NCBI GenBank assembly: GCA_001799365.1
Contig: MGTI01000202.1
Span: forward strand, 191-41,457
DNA length: 41,267 nucleotides
Origin: Desulfobacterales bacterium GWB2_56_26
GTDB taxonomy: Bacteria > Desulfobacterota > Desulfobulbia > Desulfobulbales > Desulfocapsaceae
Direction of reading: 5' to 3'
The notes below the pieces were generated by a model. The model worked only from the letters and a program-made list of their open reading frames with translations. It was not told the origin of the DNA and ran no database searches. The translations under genes were made by a program, and so were the position numbers. Positions 9,372 through 17,834 of the stretch are shown here, piece by piece. The first letter of the stretch is position 1, and every line of letters starts with the position of its first letter.

Positions 9372-10839
9372 CGTTCATCCTCTGCGGTTCGGGACTTGCG
9401 GAATCATCCGTACCATCAAGCGACATGGCCACCCACTGCCGATCCAGGACACCAAGATTATAGGCCAGTGTGGTTGCCGCAATGTTATACGCCGTCATCG
9501 ACCTGGAGATATTGACCTCGGCCTCGGAGTATGCCGATTCCGCATCGAGCACCGCGAGATTATCGGAGAGTCCTTGTTCATAACGGGTCTTGGCGAGATC
9601 AAGGGCCATCCTCGCCTGCTCCAGTCGTTTGATATTTATCTGATGATTTCGCTCCTCGGCGAGGAGGTCCTGAAAGGCCTCTCTGGCCTCTCTGGTGATT
9701 TTGCGCTGCAACGCCTCTTTGCCTCGGTGCAGTTTCGCCTTCTCGACCTTTTTCCGCAACAGGGCACTTTCCTCATTGAATCTGTCGAAGGTGGACATCA
9801 TCTCCAGTTGAACCGCCCAATTGGTCTCGTCGAGAGAAAGCGCATCCTCGCTCGAATTCCCCTCTCCGCGCTGCTCCAGCACGAAGCTGAGACCGACATC
9901 GGGGGCCAGATTCTGCTTAGCCTTGAAGGTTTCCGCCTCGTTGATCTCGACACTCACCCGATAGGCCTGCCAGTCCAGGCGGGTGAGGAAGAGATCCTCT
10001 TCCCACGACTCGGGGATGACAGGAACCATCTTATCGATGGCATCCGGTACCTGCATCGCATGATCATCCGCTATTCTTACCATCTCCCGAAAGGCGTCTT
10101 CGCCCCGTTGCTTCTGCCGCAGCTGATTTTCCCTGGCGCTCTCGGCGTCAAGCACGGCCAGTTCGGCTCGGTAGACGTCGACCTTGGAAACCAGCCCCAC
10201 CGACTGCCGCGACACCGCGGAATTCAGGTGCTCCCGGTTGCGGGTGAGGGCCTTTTCCACCTTGGCGAGGAGCTGTTCGGCAAGAGCCAGATCGTAATAT
10301 TTCTTTACCGCAGAAAGAATCAGAGTCTGTCTTGCCCGCTCGGTCTTGATCTCCTCTTCTTTCTGCCGCAATTGCGCCACAGTCAGATCGCTTAAGTTGT
10401 ACTTCGCTCCCCAACGGCGAAACAACCCCTGGGATACTCGCACATAGGCTTTGGCGTTGGTCGAATTCTCGACCACATAGCCCGCATTGTCGTCAATCCT
10501 GTTGCCGACCATCCCGTAGGCAATCGAACTGCCGATACCGGTCTCTTTGCGCATCTCCAGTCCGATCTGCTGGGAACCGGTCCCCTGGCGGATACCGAAA
10601 TTAGTCAACGGCACCAGTCTCGTATCGAACCGATGCTCCGCACTGTTGATGTCCATCTTGCTGAACAGCAGATTATCACGGAGATCGTACGCCGCATCGC
10701 TTTGCGTAAGAGTGAGATCGATAGTCTGCATGAGACCCAGGCTTTCTGCCGCTTTGGCTGAAGCCGGGGGCTGCACGAGAAGGCAGCATAGCAGTGAGGA
10801 GATGAAAAAACGAACCACTTTTCCCGATATGAATGGCAT
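9355..10839 (-). CDS. TolC-family outer-membrane efflux protein
   Basis: Signal peptide, TolC-like repeated helical hairpins (SAVKKYYDLALAEQLLAKVEKAL...); overlaps the adaptor gene start by 17 bp. Confidence 0.82.
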   Translation of the reverse strand: MPFISGKVVRFFISSLLCCLLVQPPASAKAAESLGLMQTIDLTLTQSDAAYDLRDNLLFSKMDINSAEHRFDTRLVPLTNFGIRQGTGSQQIGLEMRKETGIGSSIAYGMVGNRIDDNAGYVVENSTNAKAYVRVSQGLFRRWGAKYNLSDLTVAQLRQKEEEIKTERARQTLILSAVKKYYDLALAEQLLAKVEKALTRNREHLNSAVSRQSVGLVSKVDVYRAELAVLDAESARENQLRQKQRGEDAFREMVRIADDHAMQVPDAIDKMVPVIPESWEEDLFLTRLDWQAYRVSVEINEAETFKAKQNLAPDVGLSFVLEQRGEGNSSEDALSLDETNWAVQLEMMSTFDRFNEESALLRKKVEKAKLHRGKEALQRKITREAREAFQDLLAEERNHQINIKRLEQARMALDLAKTRYEQGLSDNLAVLDAESAYSEAEVNISRSMTAYNIAATTLAYNLGVLDRQWVAMSLDGTDDSASPEPQRMNDVTVR

Positions 10840-11170
10840 AAAATTAAAAAATCCACGACTGAACGATCATCACGTGCAAAAGGACGGCTGAACGCTGCTG
10901 CCGTTGCGATACAATCAAGTTCCGGTACCATACCATATCGTCCCTATTTATCAATTCATCTTTCCTTGACAGTGTAATGTTTGAAAGTATAGAATTATCA
11001 GGTAGGTACAGGTTTGGGAAACCATTGGTGTTCCGAGCCTGGAACGCACCGGCACTCCTTCACGAATCCGGCATCCGTAGCGCATTGAATGGCATTTCCC
11101 TCTTCACGGATCGCACTGGTTTTGGAACGTGTGCAGTTGGCCATCAAACTCTTCTTGGAGCATGACAACA

Positions 11171-11554
11171 ATGAAAGCACTCTTGTTCTTGGTTCTCGCC
11201 CTTGCCGTTTTTTTTGCTTCGCTGGCATCTTTTGCAGGGCAAACCGGCAATCTCAATTCAACCCAATTCGAGCAGAAGCTGATTGCCGTCGAGGACCTTG
11301 CCGCAGAGTTCCATTCCGACAGCGGCACCGTTATGGTGACGGCCAGGATAAAGAATGTCTCGCAGGCAATGATCAGAGGTTATGCAACAATTTACCTGTT
11401 ATCCGCCGAAGGCAAAAAAATTCATGCCTTCCAGGAAGAGGTCAACAGTGGAGAGGTCTTTGCCCATGGTACGACAGTCGATTTCAAAGCGACCTCGAAA
11501 GTAAGCGACCTCAAAAAGGTGGCTTCGATCAGTGTCGATTTTACCCAGAGCTGA
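11171..11554 (+). CDS. Small secreted protein of unknown function
   Basis: Signal peptide MKALLFLVLALAVFFASLASFAG; start could also be 11162. Confidence 0.6.
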   Translation: MKALLFLVLALAVFFASLASFAGQTGNLNSTQFEQKLIAVEDLAAEFHSDSGTVMVTARIKNVSQAMIRGYATIYLLSAEGKKIHAFQEEVNSGEVFAHGTTVDFKATSKVSDLKKVASISVDFTQS

Positions 11555-11566
11555 GCAGAACGAAAA

Positions 11567-11596
11567 ACGGCCCGGTCTTGATCGAGACCGGGCCGT
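11567..11596 (-). terminator. Terminator hairpin between convergent genes
   Basis: ACGGCCCGGTCT-TGATCG-AGACCGGGCCGT, perfect 12-bp stem; T5 follows in the minus-strand direction. Confidence 0.8.
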
Positions 11597-11626
11597 ATAC
11601 AGGACAGATGATAATTTTATGTTTTT

Positions 11627-12340
11627 TCAGTCTTCGGGGGTAAATTCACTGACATCCTGAGCATCCACGTCTACGACTTTAGGTTTTCCCGAGTAGTGGA
11701 TGGTACTCGCATCGGTCCCCGTCCCGGTCAATTTACCGGTAACATTGAGGCGGGCCGTGGTTGCATCGCTTGCCTTGATGCTGATATTTCCGGCGTTGAG
11801 TTCGGAACCGTCGAATTCGGCAGTATCCTGAATCTTGAGATCGAGCGATTTGACGGTACCGGAAATTTTCAGGGTAGTTGTCCCGTGGAGGTCGACCGAC
11901 AATTTGTCGTTCACGAACGAACTGCAGTCGACGACCAGTTCGCTGCTGCCGTCAGCGGTAATAGATGAGAGGTCTTTTTGGACAATATCGACAACAAAGG
12001 AATTTTCGGTGCAGTACGATTCGGTGGTTGAGAGGCTCAGCTTGTTATTCTTGACCACCGCGTCAATCAGGGGATGAAGATTCTTGTCGGCCGTGACAGC
12101 AACCTCGGACTTTGGCCCGCAACTGAGATTGACGACGAATACACCTTCAACTGCCAGATCCTTAAACGCCTCAAGGGAACGCTGTTCCTTGACGATTATG
12201 CCATTGCCTTTGCGGCAGTTGCCCCCGACAATTGTGCCGGTATTCACTTGATTGTTCACTCCGATGTTGATCTCGGTTGTTGCCCCAAGCAGGAAAACCA
12301 GGGCCGATCCGGCAAGCGCATACTTTATTCCGATATTCAT
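11627..12340 (-). CDS. DUF2807 / head-GIN-domain-like putative auto-transporter adhesin
   Basis: SLEAFKDLAVEGVFVVNLSCGPKSEVAVTADKNLHPLIDAVVKNNKLSLST...ITADGSSELVVD..., serial short beta-strand pattern typical of DUF2807. Confidence 0.75.
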   Translation of the reverse strand: MNIGIKYALAGSALVFLLGATTEINIGVNNQVNTGTIVGGNCRKGNGIIVKEQRSLEAFKDLAVEGVFVVNLSCGPKSEVAVTADKNLHPLIDAVVKNNKLSLSTTESYCTENSFVVDIVQKDLSSITADGSSELVVDCSSFVNDKLSVDLHGTTTLKISGTVKSLDLKIQDTAEFDGSELNAGNISIKASDATTARLNVTGKLTGTGTDASTIHYSGKPKVVDVDAQDVSEFTPED

Positions 12341-12353
12341 CCAGCCCCCTTCA

Positions 12354-12659
12354 TTACTCGATGGCGATGAACGGCTTCTTCAAATCATTTTTAGTCATTT
12401 TACTCTCCGGGGTATCGCCGTAGGTCCGCATATACACGGTTCTCGTTTCCCCGGAAACCGTATCCAGCACAAAGGCGCCGATCACGCCGCTCTTGTTGTC
12501 GATCTGGGTTGCCCAGGAGGAAATGGCATATCTGCCGAAATTTAACGTATTGTTTTGAAAATCCGAAGAAGCTCCAAGGAGCAAAAACACCGCGGCAAGA
12601 CTAATAATCCCCAAAGAAAAATACAGAAACCTTTCCCGCCATTTTTTCGCAGTATTCAT
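12354..12659 (-). CDS. Small membrane-anchored protein of unknown function
   Basis: N-terminal TM helix then NFGRYAISSWATQIDNKSGVIGAFVLDTVSGETRTVY; in line with the operon. Confidence 0.6.
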   Translation of the reverse strand: MNTAKKWRERFLYFSLGIISLAAVFLLLGASSDFQNNTLNFGRYAISSWATQIDNKSGVIGAFVLDTVSGETRTVYMRTYGDTPESKMTKNDLKKPFIAIE

Positions 12660-12738
12660 AATGAGCCAAAAAGTTAAAGATCAAGCGGATGGAAGAACCT
12701 TTGGGGATCCTCCATCCGATTAGTCAAAAAATCAGCAA

Positions 12739-13530
12739 TTACATCTGCTTATTGGGTTCTCCGGATGCCGGGGGAGCTTCCGCGGCCACCTGTTTTTTGG
12801 CTTCAGAGAAGTCGTCAACCGAGGCGCCATGGCCTTCAACCTCCACAAATTCGCCAGCCCCGGGGATGGTAGCACCCAACAGCTCCTCGATATCCTTGAC
12901 ATTGACCCTGAACTTGACAAAGGCGTTCCCTTCTTCATCCCAGCCATAGTCGACGAGATCGGCGAGATAGGTGGTGGCCATGACTTTGACTTTGACCACA
13001 TCCGAACTCAACATATAGTTTTCAACCGTAGTCTGGCTCTCAAGGGTAAAACCCACCACCGTCTTCACCAGGTTTTTGTAACCGTCGAGTTCTGCCGCCC
13101 GCAGGGCTTTTATGGGGCCGGCGTTGGCCGGGGTGGAGGTGGCAAAGGCCACTCTCTTGAAAATCTTGCCTTTCAGGCTCAGCACCTGGCCATCGATATT
13201 GGTGATTTCATCGAGGCTTATCGACGCGGTGGCCTGGGCGATATCCTTCTCGGCATCATACACAACTTCATCGATTTTGATGCCCTGGATATCGGCACTC
13301 GTCTTGGATTCGGTCTTGCCGACAAAGCTTGCGGCAATCATATCGACCACTTCCTCGCTCGACCGTATCTTCAGGCCATATACCGACTCAACGATCGCAC
13401 GCTCGGCGAGCACCCTGGCGGCCCGGGTCGACATTATTTTCTTATTCCCGGCCCAGGCGACACCAACACTTCCCATCACTGCTATCAGCAGCACCACAAA
13501 AGCCCTATTCTTTGACAACATGGCTGTCAC
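12739..13530 (-). CDS. LPP20-like secreted protein
   Basis: Signal sequence ending in AWA; IKALRAAELDGYKNLVKTVVGFTLESQTTVENYMLSSDVVKVKV resembles LPP20-family proteins. Confidence 0.6.
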   Translation of the reverse strand: MTAMLSKNRAFVVLLIAVMGSVGVAWAGNKKIMSTRAARVLAERAIVESVYGLKIRSSEEVVDMIAASFVGKTESKTSADIQGIKIDEVVYDAEKDIAQATASISLDEITNIDGQVLSLKGKIFKRVAFATSTPANAGPIKALRAAELDGYKNLVKTVVGFTLESQTTVENYMLSSDVVKVKVMATTYLADLVDYGWDEEGNAFVKFRVNVKDIEELLGATIPGAGEFVEVEGHGASVDDFSEAKKQVAAEAPPASGEPNKQM

Positions 13531-13567
13531 TCCTTTAATGTCCTTTTTTGACCGGCAGATTGGTGTC

Positions 13568-15034
13568 TTACCACTCGTCAGCAGAGAGCTGACGTCCGAA
13601 TTTCTTTGGTTTTACGGCCGGAGCTGCGGCGGCCGGAGCCGCGGCGGAAGCTTGCTCGACCGCAGCTGCTTTCCTCTGGATCACCGGCGCAGGAGCTGCC
13701 TGAACCGCCTGTTGAGCCTGAGCAACCTCTTGAACGGGCTCTGCGGCCTGAACAACAGGAGCCTCGACAGCCTGTTGCTGCGCGACAGGTGGTGCCTCGA
13801 CCGGAGGTGCAGTTTTCTTCTGAGCCTTGGCGGTGGATTTTGGCTCTGGGACATCCTGGGCCTGCATCTGTCTAGCAAAATAATCGTTGATCTTTGTTCT
13901 TCTGGCGAGCACTTCGCGACTGACGGGAATGGTGAGATACAATTTGGTGAACAAGGCTTCGCTGATGCCCTTTTCATCACCGGCAAACGACGGGTCAAAG
14001 CTCCGTAATGCCGCCTGGGTATTGCTGTCCAGCCTGTTGTTGATGACAACATCATGGCCATGGAGAACCAGCCATTGCTGGGCCGCACCTATTCGATCAG
14101 CCCGCTCCATCCTATAGTAGGTAGCGGAAATGGAATCGAGGACAACCTTGTCCGGCTGGACATCGTCGCCCATTAGGCGCCAGTACGGCAGGGCCAGATA
14201 TTTGCCTATCATCTGGATCATGCTCACCTGGACCAGAACCCGCACCGCTTCGTGGCGGCCCTGGACTTTTTTGATAGAGCCTTTCAAACCGAAAGTCGGT
14301 CCGAATAAGGTAATGCCGACCTCCTCCTCGCGCAGGCCTTTATACACCTCCATGCTGTTGGTGGTGGTCATCCGCGGGATTCCCGCGAGCGTCTGGAAGT
14401 CCTTGAGATTGAAGTCGAGGGTTATCCTCGCCTTGCCCGTTTTTGAGGTATCTCCGTAACTTGCCCCGGCGGTTTCGGAAGGAAACCATTTGGGGGCGCC
14501 GGTAAATTCGGCTTCGACATCCAGGTTGGTACCCTCACCCCGGGTTTCCAGGCCACGATCGAATTCGGTAATGCCACCAGTGATAACCACGTCGGGGATA
14601 GTCTTGTTATCGAAGCTGCTGTATCCGGAAACCATCTGGTTCTGAATATAGGACGGGTTGTATTCGATGAAAATGATATTGCCACCGATGTTGTTGAGCG
14701 TGCTTTTCATTATCTCGGTGATGTTACGCTGGATCTCCCCACCGGTCGTTACCGAGGTTCCCGTTTCATCGGCAATGTCCTGACTCTGCACCTTCATGAG
14801 TCCCGTGTCATAAATCTGCGACATCAAACCGAGATCGATGAGTGCTTGTGAATAGGAAGTTACCTTTTCCACCGGCGCACTCTTTTCGAGCTGGACATCG
14901 ACATTCTTAGGATTCATATCGCCACAAGAGGACATAAGAACGAGCGCCAGGCCCAACAGGAAGCAGTTGACAGCGGTTTTTGATTCCCCGCCGCAAGCCA
15001 GCTGACGAGCATTCACAGTTTTGTTGAGTCTCAT
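13568..15034 (-). CDS. HfaB/CsgG-like outer-membrane lipoprotein with C-terminal peptidoglycan-binding-like segment
   Basis: Lipobox LVLMSSC; SAPVEKVTSYSQALIDLG...GGEIQRNITEIMKSTLNNIGGN...DVVITGGITEFD...ITLDFNLKDFQT...GRHEAVRVLVQVSMIQMIGKYLALPYWR is CsgG/HfaB-like. Tail is Ala/Pro/Gln-rich. ORF extends to 15088, but the start at 15034 fits better. Confidence 0.75.
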   Translation of the reverse strand: MRLNKTVNARQLACGGESKTAVNCFLLGLALVLMSSCGDMNPKNVDVQLEKSAPVEKVTSYSQALIDLGLMSQIYDTGLMKVQSQDIADETGTSVTTGGEIQRNITEIMKSTLNNIGGNIIFIEYNPSYIQNQMVSGYSSFDNKTIPDVVITGGITEFDRGLETRGEGTNLDVEAEFTGAPKWFPSETAGASYGDTSKTGKARITLDFNLKDFQTLAGIPRMTTTNSMEVYKGLREEEVGITLFGPTFGLKGSIKKVQGRHEAVRVLVQVSMIQMIGKYLALPYWRLMGDDVQPDKVVLDSISATYYRMERADRIGAAQQWLVLHGHDVVINNRLDSNTQAALRSFDPSFAGDEKGISEALFTKLYLTIPVSREVLARRTKINDYFARQMQAQDVPEPKSTAKAQKKTAPPVEAPPVAQQQAVEAPVVQAAEPVQEVAQAQQAVQAAPAPVIQRKAAAVEQASAAAPAAAAPAVKPKKFGRQLSADEW

Positions 15035-15084
15035 AATAATTTTATCCAGTAAGTAGTTCATGAGCGATACACAATACGCTGCCT

Positions 15085-15423
15085 TCAATCTGAAATATTG
15101 GTCTTCGAACCTTTGCTCTGGTCGATAATGTAAATATCTCCCTTCACCTTGCTGCCGGCACCCAAGACCACGCTATTCATGTTGGCATCGCCTGACTTGC
15201 CGCCAATCTTGTCCTTATCGCCTTTTTTGGTGGCCGCTTTGCTCTTAGCATTCATAACGATGAACTTGATGTTTTGATCCCCTTTTCCTATCTCATCGTC
15301 CTTCGCTATCCCTTCATCGTCAAACTTGGAAATACCGTCATCCAGGTCGCCGCCAAAGGCTGCGCCCGATAAAAGAATCAAGGAGAGAGATAAGAGAAGG
15401 CTTAGAGTGATTCGAGTTTTCAT
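15085..15423 (-). CDS. Small secreted companion of the repeat protein (possible minor subunit/nucleator)
   Basis: Signal peptide MKTRITLSLLLSLSLILLSGAAFGG; C-terminal GDANMNSVVLGAGSKVKGDIYI echoes the ANMGSV repeat motif of the neighbouring gene. Confidence 0.6.
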   Translation of the reverse strand: MKTRITLSLLLSLSLILLSGAAFGGDLDDGISKFDDEGIAKDDEIGKGDQNIKFIVMNAKSKAATKKGDKDKIGGKSGDANMNSVVLGAGSKVKGDIYIIDQSKGSKTNISD

Positions 15424-15496
15424 TTTTGCATCTCTCATGAGTATAAAGAAGAAGTGTCATCGGAAAACGGATCGAGCGTGTCAAGCTCTTCCCAGC

Positions 15497-15537
15497 GTCC
15501 CTCTTGACTCAGCGGTCATCCGTGAATCAAGAGGGAC
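15497..15537 (-). promoter_or_regulatory. Intercistronic stem-loop between repeat protein and downstream gene
   Basis: GTCCCTCTTGA...TCAAGAGGGAC, 11-bp perfect arms; no T-tract in the minus direction. Confidence 0.6.
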
Positions 15538-15556
15538 CTCTGTCGTTCTTCTTCAG

Positions 15557-16738
15557 TTATTGTACCTGAACCGAGCCCATGCTCGCCTCATTGCCCTTGC
15601 CGATGGCGATGTTAGCCGCCTGCTTGACGTCTGAAGTATTGGTGATGACGCCGGTTTTGCCGACGGTGCCGCCCTTGATATCGACAGAGCCCATGCTGGC
15701 GGTATTGTTCTCGCCGATAGCGATATTTGCAGCCTGCTTAACGGTGGAGGTGTTGGTGACTTTGCCGTCCACCTTGGCATTCTGCATGTTTATCGAGCCC
15801 ATGTTGGCGGTATTGCCTTTGCCGATGGCGATGTTGGCAGCCTGCTCAACCGTGGATTTGTTCGTTACTACACCGGTTTTGCCGATCTCACCGCCCTTCA
15901 TGTTGACCGAACCCATATTAGCGGTGTTGTTCTCGCCGATGGCGATGTTGGCGGCCTGCTTGACTTGCGAATCATTGGTCAGTTTGCCGTCGACCTTGGC
16001 GTTTTTCATGTTGATCGAGCCCATATTGGCCTCGTTGCCTTTGCCGATGGCGATATTGGCGGCCTGCTCAACATTCGATTTGTTGGTGACCACACCGGTC
16101 TTGCCGATTGAGCCACCCTCCATGTTGACAGAGCCCATATTGGCTTTGTTGTTCTCGCCGATGGCGATATTGGCGGCTTGCTTGACTTTCGAATCGTTGG
16201 TCAGTTTGCCGTCGACCTTGGCGTTCTTCATGTTGATCGAGCCCATGTTGGCCTCGTTGCCCTTGCCGATGGCGATGTTGGCGGCCTGCTTGACATCGGA
16301 TTTGTTCGTTACCACACCGGTCTTGCCGATAGAGCCGCCCTGCATGTTGACAGAGCCCATGTTGGCCTTGTTGTTCTCGCCGATGGCGATGTTGGCGGCC
16401 TGCTCGACTTTCGAGTCATTGGTCAATTTGCCGTCGACCTTGGCGTTTTTCATGCTCACCGAGCCCATGTTGGCCTCGTTGCCCTTGCCGATGGCGATGT
16501 TGGCGGCCTGCTTGACATCGGATTTGTTCGTTACCACACCGGTCTTGCCGACAGTCGAATTTTTGATGTCGATAGATCCCATACTGGCCTTGTTGTTTTC
16601 ACCGATGGCGATGTTGGCAGCCTGCTCGACTTTGCTGTCGTTCGTAACCTTGCCATCGATCTTCGATGCGGCCCAACCGGTGGAAATACTCATTGCGACA
16701 GCCAATCCCAATGCACTTGCTAACAATCTTTTTTTCAT
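15557..16738 (-). CDS. Curlin-like alternating-repeat secreted protein (candidate amyloid/adhesin subunit)
   Basis: Start MKKRLLASALGLAVAMSISTGWAA (16738) with AGAAGAGGG upstream; ten tandem units with core QAANIAIGxxNxAxMGS. The upstream 58-codon extension of the ORF is probably not translated. Confidence 0.8.
   Translation of the reverse strand: MKKRLLASALGLAVAMSISTGWAASKIDGKVTNDSKVEQAANIAIGENNKASMGSIDIKNSTVGKTGVVTNKSDVKQAANIAIGKGNEANMGSVSMKNAKVDGKLTNDSKVEQAANIAIGENNKANMGSVNMQGGSIGKTGVVTNKSDVKQAANIAIGKGNEANMGSINMKNAKVDGKLTNDSKVKQAANIAIGENNKANMGSVNMEGGSIGKTGVVTNKSNVEQAANIAIGKGNEANMGSINMKNAKVDGKLTNDSQVKQAANIAIGENNTANMGSVNMKGGEIGKTGVVTNKSTVEQAANIAIGKGNTANMGSINMQNAKVDGKVTNTSTVKQAANIAIGENNTASMGSVDIKGGTVGKTGVITNTSDVKQAANIAIGKGNEASMGSVQVQ
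15560..16645 (-). repeat. Tandem repeat array: five A/B dyads of ~74 codons (38 + 36 aa)
   Basis: A units TN(D/T)SxVxQAANIAIGENNxAxMGS...GKTGVV alternate with B units TNKSxVxQAANIAIGKGNxANMGS..NAKVDGKL; the last B unit is truncated. Confidence 0.9.
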
Positions 16739-17834
16739 GACGTATGCCCTCTTCTGATGTTTTTTGATGTGTTGAACAAAACCTGCTTCTTCATTATAAC
16801 AGAATCCTTGTTTGCGCCTCCTCCTGTTGCAATGTTGAGATTTTGGCCATTTATCGGCAAAAAGACATCTTGTGTTGAATCCTCTTCCTGTAATATATAT
16901 GGGCATCGCCAATACTCACGTTGCTCATACCGACAGCCCCCGATGCCTTCCGGGCTAACTGTCTGGAACCTATTCCGACCGTTCCATCGCCACATCGATT
17001 TGCTGAACTCATTATAGCATCAATTGCTTTGCCTTTATCAAGGGCTATCGACAAATGAACAGCTGCCATTTCCTGAAAACGACTATCCCGAACGTATCAT
17101 GATCGATCAAAACATTCTCAAAAAAAAGTCCTAGTGAGCACTGATCTGTTTCCTATTAGTGACTGTGAGACCTCTGCAGGTTCAAAGAGATTCTTAAAAA
17201 AGTAATTTTTTTATGGCGTCGTTAATGTTTTTCTCTCAGCAAGACTTCGGAGATGTCGAGATTGCCCCTTATTTATTGACCGGACCCTCACTGGAGGAGA
17301 AGACCAATCTCTAACATTAACAACTATGGAAGTCAGTAATTCATCATTCCGCTGCAAGGCACCAGCCGCTTCCCGACGTAAATACACGGAGAGAGTAAAG
17401 GCTGTGAGCCAGAGGAGAGGTCCCAAAATGGCTGCCGATGAACACTGGAAGAGAGAAAAGACGAGCGGGAAAGACAGCAGAAACCACCTGCCCAAGGTTT
17501 CCGGAATATTTGCCTTACACTTTTTGCAAAGAAGAACCAGCAACATACCACCACCAAAACCTTGCAGTCTTTTCCGTGGGATAGGAAATTTATCTTAAGT
17601 ATGACAACTTAATGTAATGGGAAGATTATAATGCATCGCCCCCTCCACTTCAAGGAAGGCGAGGAAAAAGATCCGGAAGAAATCGGGAAAACATGATATT
17701 TTGCCTCCTTGCCTCCGAACCTCTTTCGGCCTTGTACGATCCTCATTATGAGTATTGTGATATGAACTGTAAAACGACACGCCGTCTCGGATACTTCCGT
17801 TTCGGTTCCACCACCCCTACAGAAGAATAGTGCC

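Noticed and set aside
15557-16738. CRISPR array interpretation of the regular ~222-bp periodicity
   Set aside because: Repeats are in-frame coding units with no spacer/repeat structure of CRISPR size and no cas genes.
15579-16757. 392-aa plus-strand ORF fully antisense to the repeat protein
   Set aside because: It is an open mirror frame produced by the repetitive codon pattern (MLAACLT..., LFSPMAMLAACS... repeats); the sense strand has a signal peptide and RBS, so the antisense ORF is not supported as a gene.
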